Below, piece after piece: positions 37,424-46,518 of a stretch of DNA of 64,000 nucleotides. Every line of letters begins with the position of its first letter. Position 1 is the first letter of the stretch. A program made the position numbers and the translations under genes. The notes under the pieces were generated by a model. It had not been told where the DNA came from and did no database searches. It saw only the letters and a list, made by a program, of their open reading frames with translations. Source of the DNA: Acinetobacter sp. ANC 4558 (GTDB lineage Bacteria; Pseudomonadota; Gammaproteobacteria; Pseudomonadales; Moraxellaceae); the NCBI RefSeq assembly GCF_002135375.1, contig NZ_NEGH01000006.1:50587-114586 (forward strand). The letters run 5' to 3'.

Positions 37424-38613
37424 CTATAAATACCATTGTCATTATTGGTGCAGGGCAGGCAGGTGCAAGTGCAATTTTAGAACTTCGCCAACATCAGTAT
37501 GAAGGACAAATTATTCTGATTGGCGATGAAGCACATTTGCCTTATGAGCGACCTCCATTATCTAAAGATGTCATTTTAAATCCAGATTCAACAAAAGTAG
37601 AAATACTGTCTGAACAGAAGTTACAGGATTTAAATGTTGAAGTCATTTTAAATAATCCTGTGCAAAAAATTCATCGTCTGGAACATTGTGTTGAGTTAAG
37701 TCAGGGTGAAAAAATTCACTATGACAAATTATTAATTGCGACAGGTGCGGCACCAAGACGTTTACCCGTATTAGATGCTTTAGGTCAACATGTATATACC
37801 TTACGTAATTTAGAAGATTCACATGCATTAATTTCGGTATTGCAGCCAGAACGTCGCTTAATTTTAGTGGGGGGCGGTGTTATTGGTTTAGAACTCGCTT
37901 CATCTGCAACAGCGAAACAGGCTCACGTGACGGTGCTTGAGGTTGGTCCTTCTTTGATGGGGCGTTCTTCACCACGGTTTTTAAGTGAATTTTTATTAGC
38001 ACAACATCGCCAAGCAGGCATAGATATTCGTTTTGAAGCACAAATTTCTGCTGTAAAGCTTGAAAGTGATCAGGTGGTGTTAACTCTCCAGTCTGGTGAA
38101 GTACTACAAGCAGATGCCATCATTTATGGAATTGGCGTTATACCGAATGCACAGCTTGCTTTAGATGCTGACTTGGCAGTTGATGGTGCTATTCAAGTCA
38201 ATGAAAATTGTCAAACATCTGATGCTGATATTTATGCGGCAGGAGATGTTGCGACTCAGTTACGTGAAGATGGTCAATATCGTCGTGTCGAAACGTGGGA
38301 AAATGCCAACCTTCAAGCTGGAATTTTTGCACGACATGTTATGAATGTTGAACATCCTAAAGCTAATCCAGCATGGTTTTGGACAGATCAATTAGGTTTA
38401 AATATTCAATTTGCTGGAGATATGACAGTCAGCGATTGGCGTATTAGTAATATTGAAGACGCAAAAACATCGGCTCCCTCATTTATTGCGTATGGATTAA
38501 AAGATGGGATTGTCATGGCTGGCGTTACAGTCAATGCCGCTAGAAAAATGCGTGCAATTAAAAAGCTGATTAGTAGCCAAGCAGTATTTGAAAGTATTGC
38601 AGATACAGCTTAA
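37420..38613 (+). CDS. hcaD: Ferredoxin reductase of the dioxygenase
   Basis: 397-residue FAD enzyme that reduces the HcaC ferredoxin with NADH. The N-terminal FAD site is VIIGAGQAGASAILELR, the NAD site is LVGGGVIGLELAS (about residues 148-160), and the second FAD segment is ADIYAAGDVA. Length and the YERPPLSKDVIL motif fit the aromatic-dioxygenase reductase family. The start is coupled to the mhpB stop. Together with hcaE, hcaF and hcaC this completes a three-component dioxygenase. Confidence 0.94.
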   Translation: MTINTIVIIGAGQAGASAILELRQHQYEGQIILIGDEAHLPYERPPLSKDVILNPDSTKVEILSEQKLQDLNVEVILNNPVQKIHRLEHCVELSQGEKIHYDKLLIATGAAPRRLPVLDALGQHVYTLRNLEDSHALISVLQPERRLILVGGGVIGLELASSATAKQAHVTVLEVGPSLMGRSSPRFLSEFLLAQHRQAGIDIRFEAQISAVKLESDQVVLTLQSGEVLQADAIIYGIGVIPNAQLALDADLAVDGAIQVNENCQTSDADIYAAGDVATQLREDGQYRRVETWENANLQAGIFARHVMNVEHPKANPAWFWTDQLGLNIQFAGDMTVSDWRISNIEDAKTSAPSFIAYGLKDGIVMAGVTVNAARKMRAIKKLISSQAVFESIADTA

Positions 38614-38658
38614 GACGTATTTTTCTAGATTTTAGTATTTACTGAAATGGAACAGATG

Positions 38659-39453
38659 ATGAGTATTGAAAATTTAATCGCATCAATTGCGAAATCCTTG
38701 ACAGATGCAGAACGCAATGCCGTTGCAATTTCACCTATTCGTAGCACACTTGAAGGCAATCATGCCAATGTTGATGTGGCATATGCCATACAAGAAATCA
38801 ACACATTACAGGCTTTGGCACAAGGGCGTCGTTTAGTTGGTCGTAAAATTGGTTTAACCTCAAAAGTTGTACAAACACAATTGGGAGTAGATCAACCAGA
38901 TTTTGGTATGTTATTTGCCGATATGGCCTATGGTGATGGTGCAACAATTCCTTTTGAGCGTTTTATCCAGCCGAAAGTTGAAGCAGAAATTGCTTTGGTT
39001 CTACAGCATGATTTAAATAAAGAACAACATAATTATGCAGACATTATTTCTGCAACAGCTTATGCCTTACCAGCAATTGAAATTGTAGATAGTCGGATTG
39101 AAAATTGGAAAATTAGTTTGCTTGATACTGTGGCAGATAATGCATCATCTGCGGCATTTGTATTGGGTTCACAGCCTGTCAAACTTGAAAATTTAGACTT
39201 AGTCAATTGCACTATGCGGATGTTACGTGATGAGAAAGTTGTTTCTCAAGGGCAGGGCAAGGCATGTTTAGCAAATCCACTGAATGCAGCAGTATGGCTT
39301 GCTGATGAAATGGTTCGCAGAGGTCGCCCACTTTTGGCAGGTGATATTGTACTCACAGGTGCTTTAGGACCAATGGTCGTCGTGCAATCAGGTGATGAAT
39401 TTACTGTAGAAATTGATGGATTTACCGCAGTTACTGCAACTTTTGGAAAATAG
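38659..39453 (+). CDS. mhpD: 2-keto-4-pentenoate hydratase
   Basis: 264-residue enzyme of the FAH-like hydratase family that hydrates 2-hydroxypenta-2,4-dienoate to 4-hydroxy-2-oxovalerate. Conserved blocks are GRRLVGRKIGLTSKVVQ, GVDQPDFGMLF, PKVEAEIALVL (acidic metal ligands) and LTGALGPMVVV. Three ATGs are close together (38647, 38656, 38659). I use 38659 because GGAA lies 6 bases before it and the encoded N-terminus fits the family. It is followed by mhpF and mhpE. Confidence 0.94.
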   Translation: MSIENLIASIAKSLTDAERNAVAISPIRSTLEGNHANVDVAYAIQEINTLQALAQGRRLVGRKIGLTSKVVQTQLGVDQPDFGMLFADMAYGDGATIPFERFIQPKVEAEIALVLQHDLNKEQHNYADIISATAYALPAIEIVDSRIENWKISLLDTVADNASSAAFVLGSQPVKLENLDLVNCTMRMLRDEKVVSQGQGKACLANPLNAAVWLADEMVRRGRPLLAGDIVLTGALGPMVVVQSGDEFTVEIDGFTAVTATFGK

Positions 39454-39465
39454 GAAGTACGCATT

Positions 39466-40407
39466 ATGGAAAAAATTAAAACAGCAATTATAGGATCAGG
39501 AAATATTGGTACTGATCTCATGATTAAAATTATGCGTAATTCAAAGCATTTAGAAATGGGTGCTATGGTGGGGGTTGATCCAAATTCAGATGGGCTTGCT
39601 CGCGCCGCTCGATTTGGTTTTGAAACAACGGCTGAAAGTATAGAAGGCTTAGTTAAACTTCCAAGTTTTAAAGACATCAAAATTGTTTTTGATGCAACTT
39701 CTGCAGGTGCACACGCACATCATAATCAAGTTTTACAGCAGTACGGTATTCAAGTTATTGATTTAACACCAGCAGCAATTGGTCCTTATGTAATTCCTGT
39801 AGTTAATCTAGACCAGCATTTAGATGCAACCAATATTAATATGGTGACATGTGGCGGACAAGCAACCATTCCAATGGTACATGCAGTCTCTAAAGTTGCA
39901 CATGTATATTATGCTGAAATTATTGCTTCTATTGCGAGTAAATCAGCAGGTCCAGGTACTCGTGCCAATATTGATGAGTTTACTGAAACCACTTCAAGAG
40001 CAATTGTTGAAGTGGGTGGGGCGCAAAAAGGAAAAGCAATTATTGTTTTAAACCCCGCTGAACCACCATTAATTATGCGTGATACGGTGTATTGTTTTGC
40101 TGAACTTGATGCAGACCAAGAAAAGATCCGTGAATCGATTAAAGAGATGGCAGATGCTGTGAATGCTTACGTACCAGGCTATCGCTTAAAGCAAGAAGTA
40201 CAATTTGAACGTTTTGATGCAGATCGTCCATTGAATATTCCAGGTCTAGGTCAACTTGCAGGGCTTAAAGTTTCTATATTTTTAGAGGTTGAAGGTGCTG
40301 CACATTATTTACCTGCCTATGCAGGCAACCTTGACATTATGACCAGTGCTGCTTTGGCTGCTGCTGAACGATTTGCTGAAGCTCATTTGATACGTAAAAC
40401 TGCATAA
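39466..40407 (+). CDS. mhpF: Acetaldehyde dehydrogenase (acylating)
   Basis: 313-residue NAD+- and CoA-dependent enzyme that converts acetaldehyde to acetyl-CoA. The Rossmann motif [17 protein letters not shown] is at the N-terminus, the catalytic Cys is in [15 protein letters not shown] (about residue 127) and [12 protein letters not shown] follows the family pattern. It partners MhpE, which channels acetaldehyde to it. Spacing to mhpD and mhpE is 12 and 11 bp, so one operon. Confidence 0.96.
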   Translation: MEKIKTAIIGSGNIGTDLMIKIMRNSKHLEMGAMVGVDPNSDGLARAARFGFETTAESIEGLVKLPSFKDIKIVFDATSAGAHAHHNQVLQQYGIQVIDLTPAAIGPYVIPVVNLDQHLDATNINMVTCGGQATIPMVHAVSKVAHVYYAEIIASIASKSAGPGTRANIDEFTETTSRAIVEVGGAQKGKAIIVLNPAEPPLIMRDTVYCFAELDADQEKIRESIKEMADAVNAYVPGYRLKQEVQFERFDADRPLNIPGLGQLAGLKVSIFLEVEGAAHYLPAYAGNLDIMTSAALAAAERFAEAHLIRKTA

Positions 40408-40418
40408 GGACATTAACA

Positions 40419-41444
40419 ATGATCAATAAAGACAGAAAAATTTATGTTTCGGATGTCACTTTACGTGATGGGATGCATGCGGTACGACATCAATATTCAT
40501 TAAATGAGGTTCGACAAATTGCACGTGCTTTAGATGAAGCTGGTGTAGACAGTATTGAAGTTGCGCATGGCGATGGACTACAAGGGTCAAGTTTTAACTA
40601 TGGCTTTGGTGCACATACAGATTTAGAGTGGATTGAAGCAGTTGCAAGTGAAGTAAAACAAGCCAAAGTTGCGACTTTATTACTTCCTGGAATTGGAACA
40701 GTTCATGATTTAAAAGCAGCATATGATGCTGGTGCTAGAGTTGTACGTGTTGCAACACATTGCACCGAAGCGGATGTTTCACGTCAACATATCGAATATG
40801 CTCGTGAATTAGGCATGGACACGGTTGGCTTTCTCATGATGAGTCACATGAATACACCTCAAGGTTTAGCCGAACAAGGTCGCCTCATGGAAAGCTATGG
40901 TGCACAGTGTATTTATGTCGTTGACTCTGGTGGTGCAATGAATATGTATGATATTGCAGAGCGTTTTAAAGCAATGAAAGATATTCTCAAACCAGAAACA
41001 GAAACTGGGATGCATGCACATCATAATTTAAGTTTAGGTGTTGCCAACAGTTTAGTTGCACTTGAGCATGGTTGTAATCGTATTGATGCTAGTTTGACTG
41101 GGATGGGTGCTGGTGCAGGAAATGCGCCACTCGAAGTATTCATTGCAGCGGCAGAACGGATGGGATTAAAGCACGGCTGCGATGTTAAACGCCTGATTGA
41201 TGCTGCTGAAGATATCGTTCGCCCATTACAAGAACGTCCAGTACGTGTTGACCGTGAGACTTTAGCACTTGGTTATGCTGGGGTTTATTCAAGCTTCCTT
41301 CGCCATACAGAAGTTGCAGCTGAAAAATATGGTTTATCAGCGTTTGATATTTTAGTTGAATTGGGTAAACGCCGTATGGTGGGTGGTCAAGAAGATATGA
41401 TTGTTGATGTTGCTTTGACCATGCTAGAGGCTCAAAAAGCTTAA
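40419..41444 (+). CDS. mhpE: 4-hydroxy-2-oxovalerate aldolase
   Basis: 341-residue HMGL-like TIM-barrel aldolase that cleaves 4-hydroxy-2-oxovalerate to pyruvate and acetaldehyde. It has [16 protein letters not shown] with Arg and Asp at the metal site, EVAHGDGL, the [15 protein letters not shown] metal-binding histidines and the C-terminal communication domain (about 275-335) that docks with MhpF. It is the last gene of the forward hca-mhp operon and is followed by a hairpin. Confidence 0.96.
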   Translation: MINKDRKIYVSDVTLRDGMHAVRHQYSLNEVRQIARALDEAGVDSIEVAHGDGLQGSSFNYGFGAHTDLEWIEAVASEVKQAKVATLLLPGIGTVHDLKAAYDAGARVVRVATHCTEADVSRQHIEYARELGMDTVGFLMMSHMNTPQGLAEQGRLMESYGAQCIYVVDSGGAMNMYDIAERFKAMKDILKPETETGMHAHHNLSLGVANSLVALEHGCNRIDASLTGMGAGAGNAPLEVFIAAAERMGLKHGCDVKRLIDAAEDIVRPLQERPVRVDRETLALGYAGVYSSFLRHTEVAAEKYGLSAFDILVELGKRRMVGGQEDMIVDVALTMLEAQKA

Positions 41445-41463
41445 AATTTATATTTTAACTTTT

Positions 41464-41500
41464 CGTTCAAAACAGCAAATAATTCCTGTTGTTTTGAACG
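41464..41500 (+). terminator. Terminator of the hca-mhp operon
   Basis: Perfect 11-bp stem (CGTTCAAAACA / TGTTTTGAACG) 19 bp after the mhpE stop. Confidence 0.7.
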
Positions 41501-41950
41501 ATCATTAAAAATTAAATCGAAATTATATAGATTTAAAGCAATCTTACCGATGTTATTTGTCAATGTATGTTGAGCATTTTTAGTTCTCGAATCATCTTAA
41601 TCATTCAATTTTCTTCACTAATGATTTGTTATTATCATAAAAACTATAAAATATTTCATACTATTTAATCTTCTGATTTATCTACTAAAATTTGATATTC
41701 ATAAATGGATTTTTAAGTGTTTCTTATTGTTGTTTTTTATCAATGATTAAAGTATTAAAAATAAAAACTGTAATTTGGTTAATTTATCACTTAAAAACAT
41801 CTACAAACCTTGAGCTAAATTTGAAGTATTTATAGTGCTATGCATTGTATAAGTTGTGGTTATTTGTTTGATTAATTTGATCGGTATACAGTGGCTCTGA
41901 AGATATAACCAACATCAATATGGATGATGAAAGGTCTATAAGGAGTCGTC
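41501..41950. promoter_or_regulatory. Upstream region of the amidase operon
   Basis: About 450 AT-rich bases without a credible ORF. It must hold the promoter of the second aromatic operon. No recognised operator was found. An AGGAG ribosome site for the amidase lies near 41940. Confidence 0.45.
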
Positions 41951-43093
41951 ATGGTTAGCATTGTAGAACATCTAAATTTAGGGAATGGTCAATTAAAAGT
42001 CTTAGTGAAGGATAGCATTGATATTCAAGGAACGGTTTGCAAAGCAGGAAGTCAAGCTTTAGAAAATAATGTTGAAGCAGAGCAGCATGCAGACATTATT
42101 GAGCAGATTCTAAAAAATGATTGTTCTATTATTGGTAAAACAAATTTACACGAACTTGCATTTGGTATTACAGGCATTAACCATTTTACTGGGACACCAA
42201 TAAACCCGAAATATCCAGCATTCATATGTGGTGGTTCATCAAGTGGTTCTGCAGTTGCAGTTGCTGAAAATTTGTGTGATTTTTCTATAGGAACAGATAC
42301 GGGTGGTTCTATTCGTATGCCATCGGCATGTTGTGGAATTTATGGATTAAAACCAACTTTTGGACGTATAAGTCGACAAGGTGTTTTACCAGCATTTTCA
42401 ACATTAGATTGTGTTGGTCCAATGGCAAATACACCTTCTATGTTGATTCAAGCCATGAAAATCATTGATCCGACATTTAATGTAGAAGATAAGCTGGATA
42501 TTTCAACGTTAAAATTTGTATTTTTAGACGTGCCTGCACAGACTGAAATATGGCAAACAATACAAGATTTTTTTCATGATGTAGGTATTAAAAATATAGA
42601 AAAAACGACATCATCTTATATGCAAAATGCATTTGATGCAGGCATGCAAGTTATTAATTATGAAACATCTAAAGCATTTGCTCATTTACTCGAAAGTAAC
42701 AAGCTTGGTCAAGATATTCAAGCACGTTTAAAAATTGCAACTTTGACAACTTTGGCAGATGTGGACATTGCAAATAAGATTCGTGAACAATTTACAGAAG
42801 AAATAAATCAAATTTTATCTAATTTTGATGTCTTGGCTTTACCTACTTTGCCATCAATTCCGCCTAAAGTACTGGAGGTGGAAAATAGTAAAGCTGTATT
42901 GAACTTAACTGCTTTAATTCGTCCATTTAATTTATCAGGGCATCCCGCGTTAAATATTCCACTTGAGACGAGCCATGGTTTACCAGTTGGTTTACAGCTC
43001 ATTGCAAAGCATGGACAAGATGAAAAACTGTGTTTTCTTGCTAAGGCATTGTTAGATAGATTGAATTCTAATCAGAATAGAACAGTTGAATGA
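41951..43093 (+). CDS. Amidase signature family protein
   Basis: 380-residue amidase that is expected to hydrolyse an amide to a carboxylic acid and ammonia. The Ser-cisSer-Lys triad can be placed: Lys20 in VLVKDSIDIQG, the cis-Ser in GGSSSGSAVAVAE and the nucleophile in GTDTGGSIRMPSACCG. It is short for the family (usually 450-500 residues): the N-terminal helices normally found before the Lys strand are nearly absent. It heads a second aromatic operon and its stop overlaps the next start. It may make the acid that the downstream Rieske oxygenase attacks. IacH of indole-acetate clusters is a loose contextual analogue. Confidence 0.85.
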   Translation: MVSIVEHLNLGNGQLKVLVKDSIDIQGTVCKAGSQALENNVEAEQHADIIEQILKNDCSIIGKTNLHELAFGITGINHFTGTPINPKYPAFICGGSSSGSAVAVAENLCDFSIGTDTGGSIRMPSACCGIYGLKPTFGRISRQGVLPAFSTLDCVGPMANTPSMLIQAMKIIDPTFNVEDKLDISTLKFVFLDVPAQTEIWQTIQDFFHDVGIKNIEKTTSSYMQNAFDAGMQVINYETSKAFAHLLESNKLGQDIQARLKIATLTTLADVDIANKIREQFTEEINQILSNFDVLALPTLPSIPPKVLEVENSKAVLNLTALIRPFNLSGHPALNIPLETSHGLPVGLQLIAKHGQDEKLCFLAKALLDRLNSNQNRTVE

Positions 43094-43620
43094 TGAATTT
43101 AGATGTTATTTTTCAACGCTTAAACAAGCTTGAAGCGGAATCAGCGATTCGTAATTGCATTAACCGTTATATGGAAATTTGCGATGCGTTAAATGCAGAT
43201 ACTAACTTAGATGAGTTAATGGCACTGTTTGATCCCGACAGTATCTGGGAAGGAATTGGTGAAAAGTACGCCAAATCTTTTGGTTGTTATACATCATGGC
43301 AAGCCATTTACGATATGTTCAAAACCTACACTCAAAAAGAATCTCATTTTGTTATGAATGCTCATTTTGTGAATTCAGAGCAAATTTATGTAAATGGTGA
43401 AGAGGCACAAGCCTCTTGGTTGATGTTGCAAAGTTCTACCTTTAGAGATGGAAATAGCCATTTAAATGCAGCCAAGTTAAGTGTGACCTTTAAACAGCAA
43501 CAGGACGGTTGCTGGAAAATAAAGCATTTTCAAACCGAAAATATCTTTAGTCGTCCTATATCTCACTGGAATAGTACAGCGATATTGCCAGTACCATCTC
43601 AGTCATACACCCAAGGATAA
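43090..43620 (+). CDS. NTF2-like (SnoaL-type) protein
   Basis: 176-residue soluble NTF2-like protein. The N-terminal helix (about 5-30) reads RLNKLEAESAIRNCINRYMEIC and the core has DELMALFDPDSIWEG and GCWKIKHFQTEN, typical of SnoaL-like polyketide cyclase/dehydratase relatives. The start overlaps the amidase stop (ATGATG; 43090 or 43093). It lies just upstream of the oxygenase alpha gene, while the true beta subunit follows at 44928, so this is an extra cone-fold protein, possibly an isomerase, dehydratase or hydrolase on the pathway. The role is unknown. Confidence 0.7.
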   Translation: MMNLDVIFQRLNKLEAESAIRNCINRYMEICDALNADTNLDELMALFDPDSIWEGIGEKYAKSFGCYTSWQAIYDMFKTYTQKESHFVMNAHFVNSEQIYVNGEEAQASWLMLQSSTFRDGNSHLNAAKLSVTFKQQQDGCWKIKHFQTENIFSRPISHWNSTAILPVPSQSYTQG

Positions 43621-43639
43621 ATTGAAAAGGATAATTGAC

Positions 43640-44917
43640 ATGAACAGCATCATTCCAATGCAAAACATAGAAATTGATTACAACGAGCTGGTTCAAAGTG
43701 ACCGTGCCCATACATCTTTATATAAAGATGAACAAATTTTTGAAGATGAAATGGAAAAAATTTACTACAGCACTTGGGTTTGGGTAGCACATGCTAGCGA
43801 AATTCCAGAAGCAGGTAGTTATAAAACCATTAATATTGGTAAACAACCTGTGGTGGTTGTACGCGATCGTAAAAAGAAAGTTCATGTTTTATTAAACCGC
43901 TGCCGTCACCGTGCAGCGACGGTATGTGAACATAAAAAAGGTAAAACCAATAGCTTTGTCTGTCCATATCATGGTTGGAGCTATGCACTTGATGGCAGTT
44001 TACGTGGTGTTCCATCCCCAGGTAGCTATGGTGAATGCTTAGACAAAGCAGAGTTTCCATTAATTAGTCTGCGCGTTGAAGAATACAACGGCATGATCTT
44101 TGCGACCTTTAAAGAAGATATTGAACCATTAGAAGATTTCTTAGGCGCTGCGAAAAAGTGGATTGATTTATTCATGAAACAAGGTGCCGGTTATCCAATT
44201 AAAGTCTTGGGTGAACACCGTTTCCGTTTCCCAGGAAACTGGAAAATTCAGCTAGAAAACACCACCGATGCTTATCACTTCCCATTGGTGCATAAATCAT
44301 TCTTAAGTTCTGTCGATGAAAAAACGGAAGAGCTATTTAACTTTGAAAATCAACCTGGTTTTGTTGAAGACTTAGGCAATGGTCACAGTGTGATGGTGAT
44401 GATTCCTGAATTAGTTGATCTTGAAGAAGAGTTAATGGAGCGTCCAATTCAAGAACGTTTTGAAGAGTTAGCGCAAGCGTTACGCGATGAAGGGCATGAA
44501 GAGTTAGAAGTTCGTCGTATTGTGCGTGCTGTCGGTGGATCTGGTTTTAACCTCAACCTTTTCCCGAACATTGCTTGTTCAATGGCTTTCTTCCGAGTTA
44601 TGCAACCGATTTCAGTGAATGAAACAGAAATTCATCACTCTGTGATTACGATGGATGGTGGTCCGCAAATTGCCAACCAATATCGTCTCCGTTTACATGA
44701 ACATTTCCAAGGTCCATTTGGTTTTGGTACGCCAGATGATTCAGAAGCATGGGAACGTGTACAACACGGTGCAAATGCAGGCAATGATTTGTGGATTATG
44801 TTGAACCGCGGTTTACCTGGCGAAGTTGAAACAGAAGATGGTTTAAAAAGTGATGTGAGTGCTGAGACAGGCATGCGCGCTGCGTATCAGCAGTGGAAAA
44901 AGTTGATGACGGCTTAA
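43640..44917 (+). CDS. Rieske ring-hydroxylating oxygenase, alpha subunit
   Basis: 425-residue oxygenase subunit. Rieske ligands are Cys88/His90 (CRHR) and Cys108/His111 (CPYHGWSY). The iron site is in FPGNWKIQLENTTDAYHFPL, with bridging Asp210, His213 and His218. It belongs with benzoate/salicylate/anthranilate-type oxygenases that work with a beta subunit and a flavin/iron-sulfur reductase, not with the HcaE group. ATG 43640, with AAAGGA 9 bases upstream, is preferred to TTG 43622. The region is slightly richer in G and C than its neighbours. The substrate is probably an aromatic acid or a small aromatic released by the amidase, but is not identifiable. Confidence 0.88.
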   Translation: MNSIIPMQNIEIDYNELVQSDRAHTSLYKDEQIFEDEMEKIYYSTWVWVAHASEIPEAGSYKTINIGKQPVVVVRDRKKKVHVLLNRCRHRAATVCEHKKGKTNSFVCPYHGWSYALDGSLRGVPSPGSYGECLDKAEFPLISLRVEEYNGMIFATFKEDIEPLEDFLGAAKKWIDLFMKQGAGYPIKVLGEHRFRFPGNWKIQLENTTDAYHFPLVHKSFLSSVDEKTEELFNFENQPGFVEDLGNGHSVMVMIPELVDLEEELMERPIQERFEELAQALRDEGHEELEVRRIVRAVGGSGFNLNLFPNIACSMAFFRVMQPISVNETEIHHSVITMDGGPQIANQYRLRLHEHFQGPFGFGTPDDSEAWERVQHGANAGNDLWIMLNRGLPGEVETEDGLKSDVSAETGMRAAYQQWKKLMTA

Positions 44918-44927
44918 GGAGAGAGCA

Positions 44928-45413
44928 ATGAAACTGGATTTAAATTTATTAAATGAAGTGACGGCTTTTATATGGGCTGAAGCAGACATGCTAGATCATT
45001 TAGAGCATGAGTCATGGTTGAACTTATGGAATAAAGATGGTGTGTATATTATTCCGATTGATCCAAGTTTGACAGATTATGAAAATAACTTGAATTATGC
45101 TTATGACAACCATCATATGCGTCAATTACGAGTGAATCGTTTGGAAAATGGTGAAGCGATTTCAGCAACGCCACGCGCAAATACGGTTCGTAGCGTATCT
45201 CGTGTACGTATACTAAAAGATGAAGATGGTGAGATTGTTTTACGTTGTGCGCAGAATTTACGAGAGTTTCGTAAAGAGAGTTTAAAGCATTATACGGCCG
45301 ATGTGACCTTTCATTTAGTGCGTGATGAAGAACAGGGTTTTAAGATTAACCGTAAGATTATCAATTTAGTGAACTCGACAGATACATTAGCGGGTATCAG
45401 TTATATTCTTTAA
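44928..45413 (+). CDS. Rieske oxygenase, beta subunit
   Basis: 161-residue small subunit of an aromatic-ring dioxygenase. It has the typical WAEADMLDHLEHESWLNLWN opening, a SVSRVRILKDEDGE strand and FKINRKIINLVNSTDTL at the end. It lies 10 bp after the alpha gene and shares its GGAGAG ribosome site pattern, so the pair forms an alpha3beta3-type oxygenase. Confidence 0.9.
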   Translation: MKLDLNLLNEVTAFIWAEADMLDHLEHESWLNLWNKDGVYIIPIDPSLTDYENNLNYAYDNHHMRQLRVNRLENGEAISATPRANTVRSVSRVRILKDEDGEIVLRCAQNLREFRKESLKHYTADVTFHLVRDEEQGFKINRKIINLVNSTDTLAGISYIL

Positions 45414-45466
45414 TCGTATGCAAGTTAAGCGTGCATATTTCATAATTTTTTGATGATTTGAAATTT

Positions 45467-46420
45467 ATGACCATTTTATATGATGTAAAAGTCACTGATA
45501 GATATATGGATGGAGAGAATATCTCCATCATTGCACTGCAATCATCTTCGGATCAAATTCTCCCTGTTTTTGATGCCGGCGCACATATTGATCTACATTT
45601 ACCGAATGGTATGGTTAGACAGTATTCTTTATGCCAAAACCCAACAGAAAATTCATTTTATCGGCTTGGAATTTTAAGAGATGAAAATTCAAGAGGAGGA
45701 TCAGAATGTGTATATGAGCAGTTGCATCAAGGCGTTGAATTAAAAATTAGTGCACCCCAAAATCTATTTCCATTGGCTGAAGCGCATCATTCCATCTTAA
45801 TTGGTGGCGGAATTGGAATTACGCCACTCATTACGATGGCATACCAGCTTCATCATGAAAATCGATCTTTTGAATTACATTATTGTGGTAGTAGTGCAGA
45901 AAGATCAGCATTTTTGGTTGAATTGCAAGATGGTATTTTAGCACCATATACTCATTTTCATTTTAAAAATGATGGTGCGAATCACCGTGCATATTTTCAA
46001 GATCATTTTCCAGCATTTCAAAAATCAAGTCATATTTATACCTGTGGCCCAAATGCGTTTATGGATTGGGTAGAGCATTTAGCAAAGCAACATCAATTTC
46101 ATTCAAAACATATACATAAAGAAGTATTCCAAGCAGAAGTTGATTTAACAGGTGATTCATTTGAAGTTATTGCAAAAAAAAGCAATAAAACAATACAAGT
46201 ATTTGCTCATGAAACAATTTTGACTGCCTTGGCAAGAGAAGGAATTACGATTGAAAAGTCATGTGAACAAGGAATTTGCGGAACATGTTTATGTGATGTG
46301 CTGGAAGGAGAACCAGAACATCGAGATGTTTATTTAACAGATGATGAGAAGCAAGATAATGATCAAATAATCTTGTGTTGCTCACGTTCAAAGTCAAAAC
46401 AACTCGTGCTTGATATTTAA
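45467..46420 (+). CDS. Oxygenase reductase (flavin, NAD, plant-type 2Fe-2S)
   Basis: 317-residue reductase of the phthalate dioxygenase reductase/VanB type: flavin domain with RQYSLCQNP, NAD domain with ILIGGGIGITPLITMAYQL and YTCGPNAFMDWV, and a C-terminal plant-type ferredoxin with CEQGICGTC and a distal Cys. It passes electrons from NADH to the Rieske oxygenase without a separate ferredoxin. ATG 45467 is chosen over TTG 45458. It follows the beta-subunit gene by about 50 bp. Confidence 0.9.
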   Translation: MTILYDVKVTDRYMDGENISIIALQSSSDQILPVFDAGAHIDLHLPNGMVRQYSLCQNPTENSFYRLGILRDENSRGGSECVYEQLHQGVELKISAPQNLFPLAEAHHSILIGGGIGITPLITMAYQLHHENRSFELHYCGSSAERSAFLVELQDGILAPYTHFHFKNDGANHRAYFQDHFPAFQKSSHIYTCGPNAFMDWVEHLAKQHQFHSKHIHKEVFQAEVDLTGDSFEVIAKKSNKTIQVFAHETILTALAREGITIEKSCEQGICGTCLCDVLEGEPEHRDVYLTDDEKQDNDQIILCCSRSKSKQLVLDI

Positions 46421-46518
46421 GCGATATCGGCACGCATCATTTCAATTTTCATTTGATAGCCAAAATTTCATGTATTTAAAGGAAAAATACGTGGAAATAG
46501 TGAGTATTTGAGAAAAGT

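Noticed and set aside
39246..39680. Reverse-strand ORF across mhpD and mhpF
   Set aside because: Covers two conserved genes and shows no family motif.
41951..46420. Amidase/Rieske operon as an indole-acetate (iac) cluster
   Set aside because: The flavin-dependent IacA-type oxygenase and IacE/IacG-like genes are missing; only amidase and Rieske parts resemble it.
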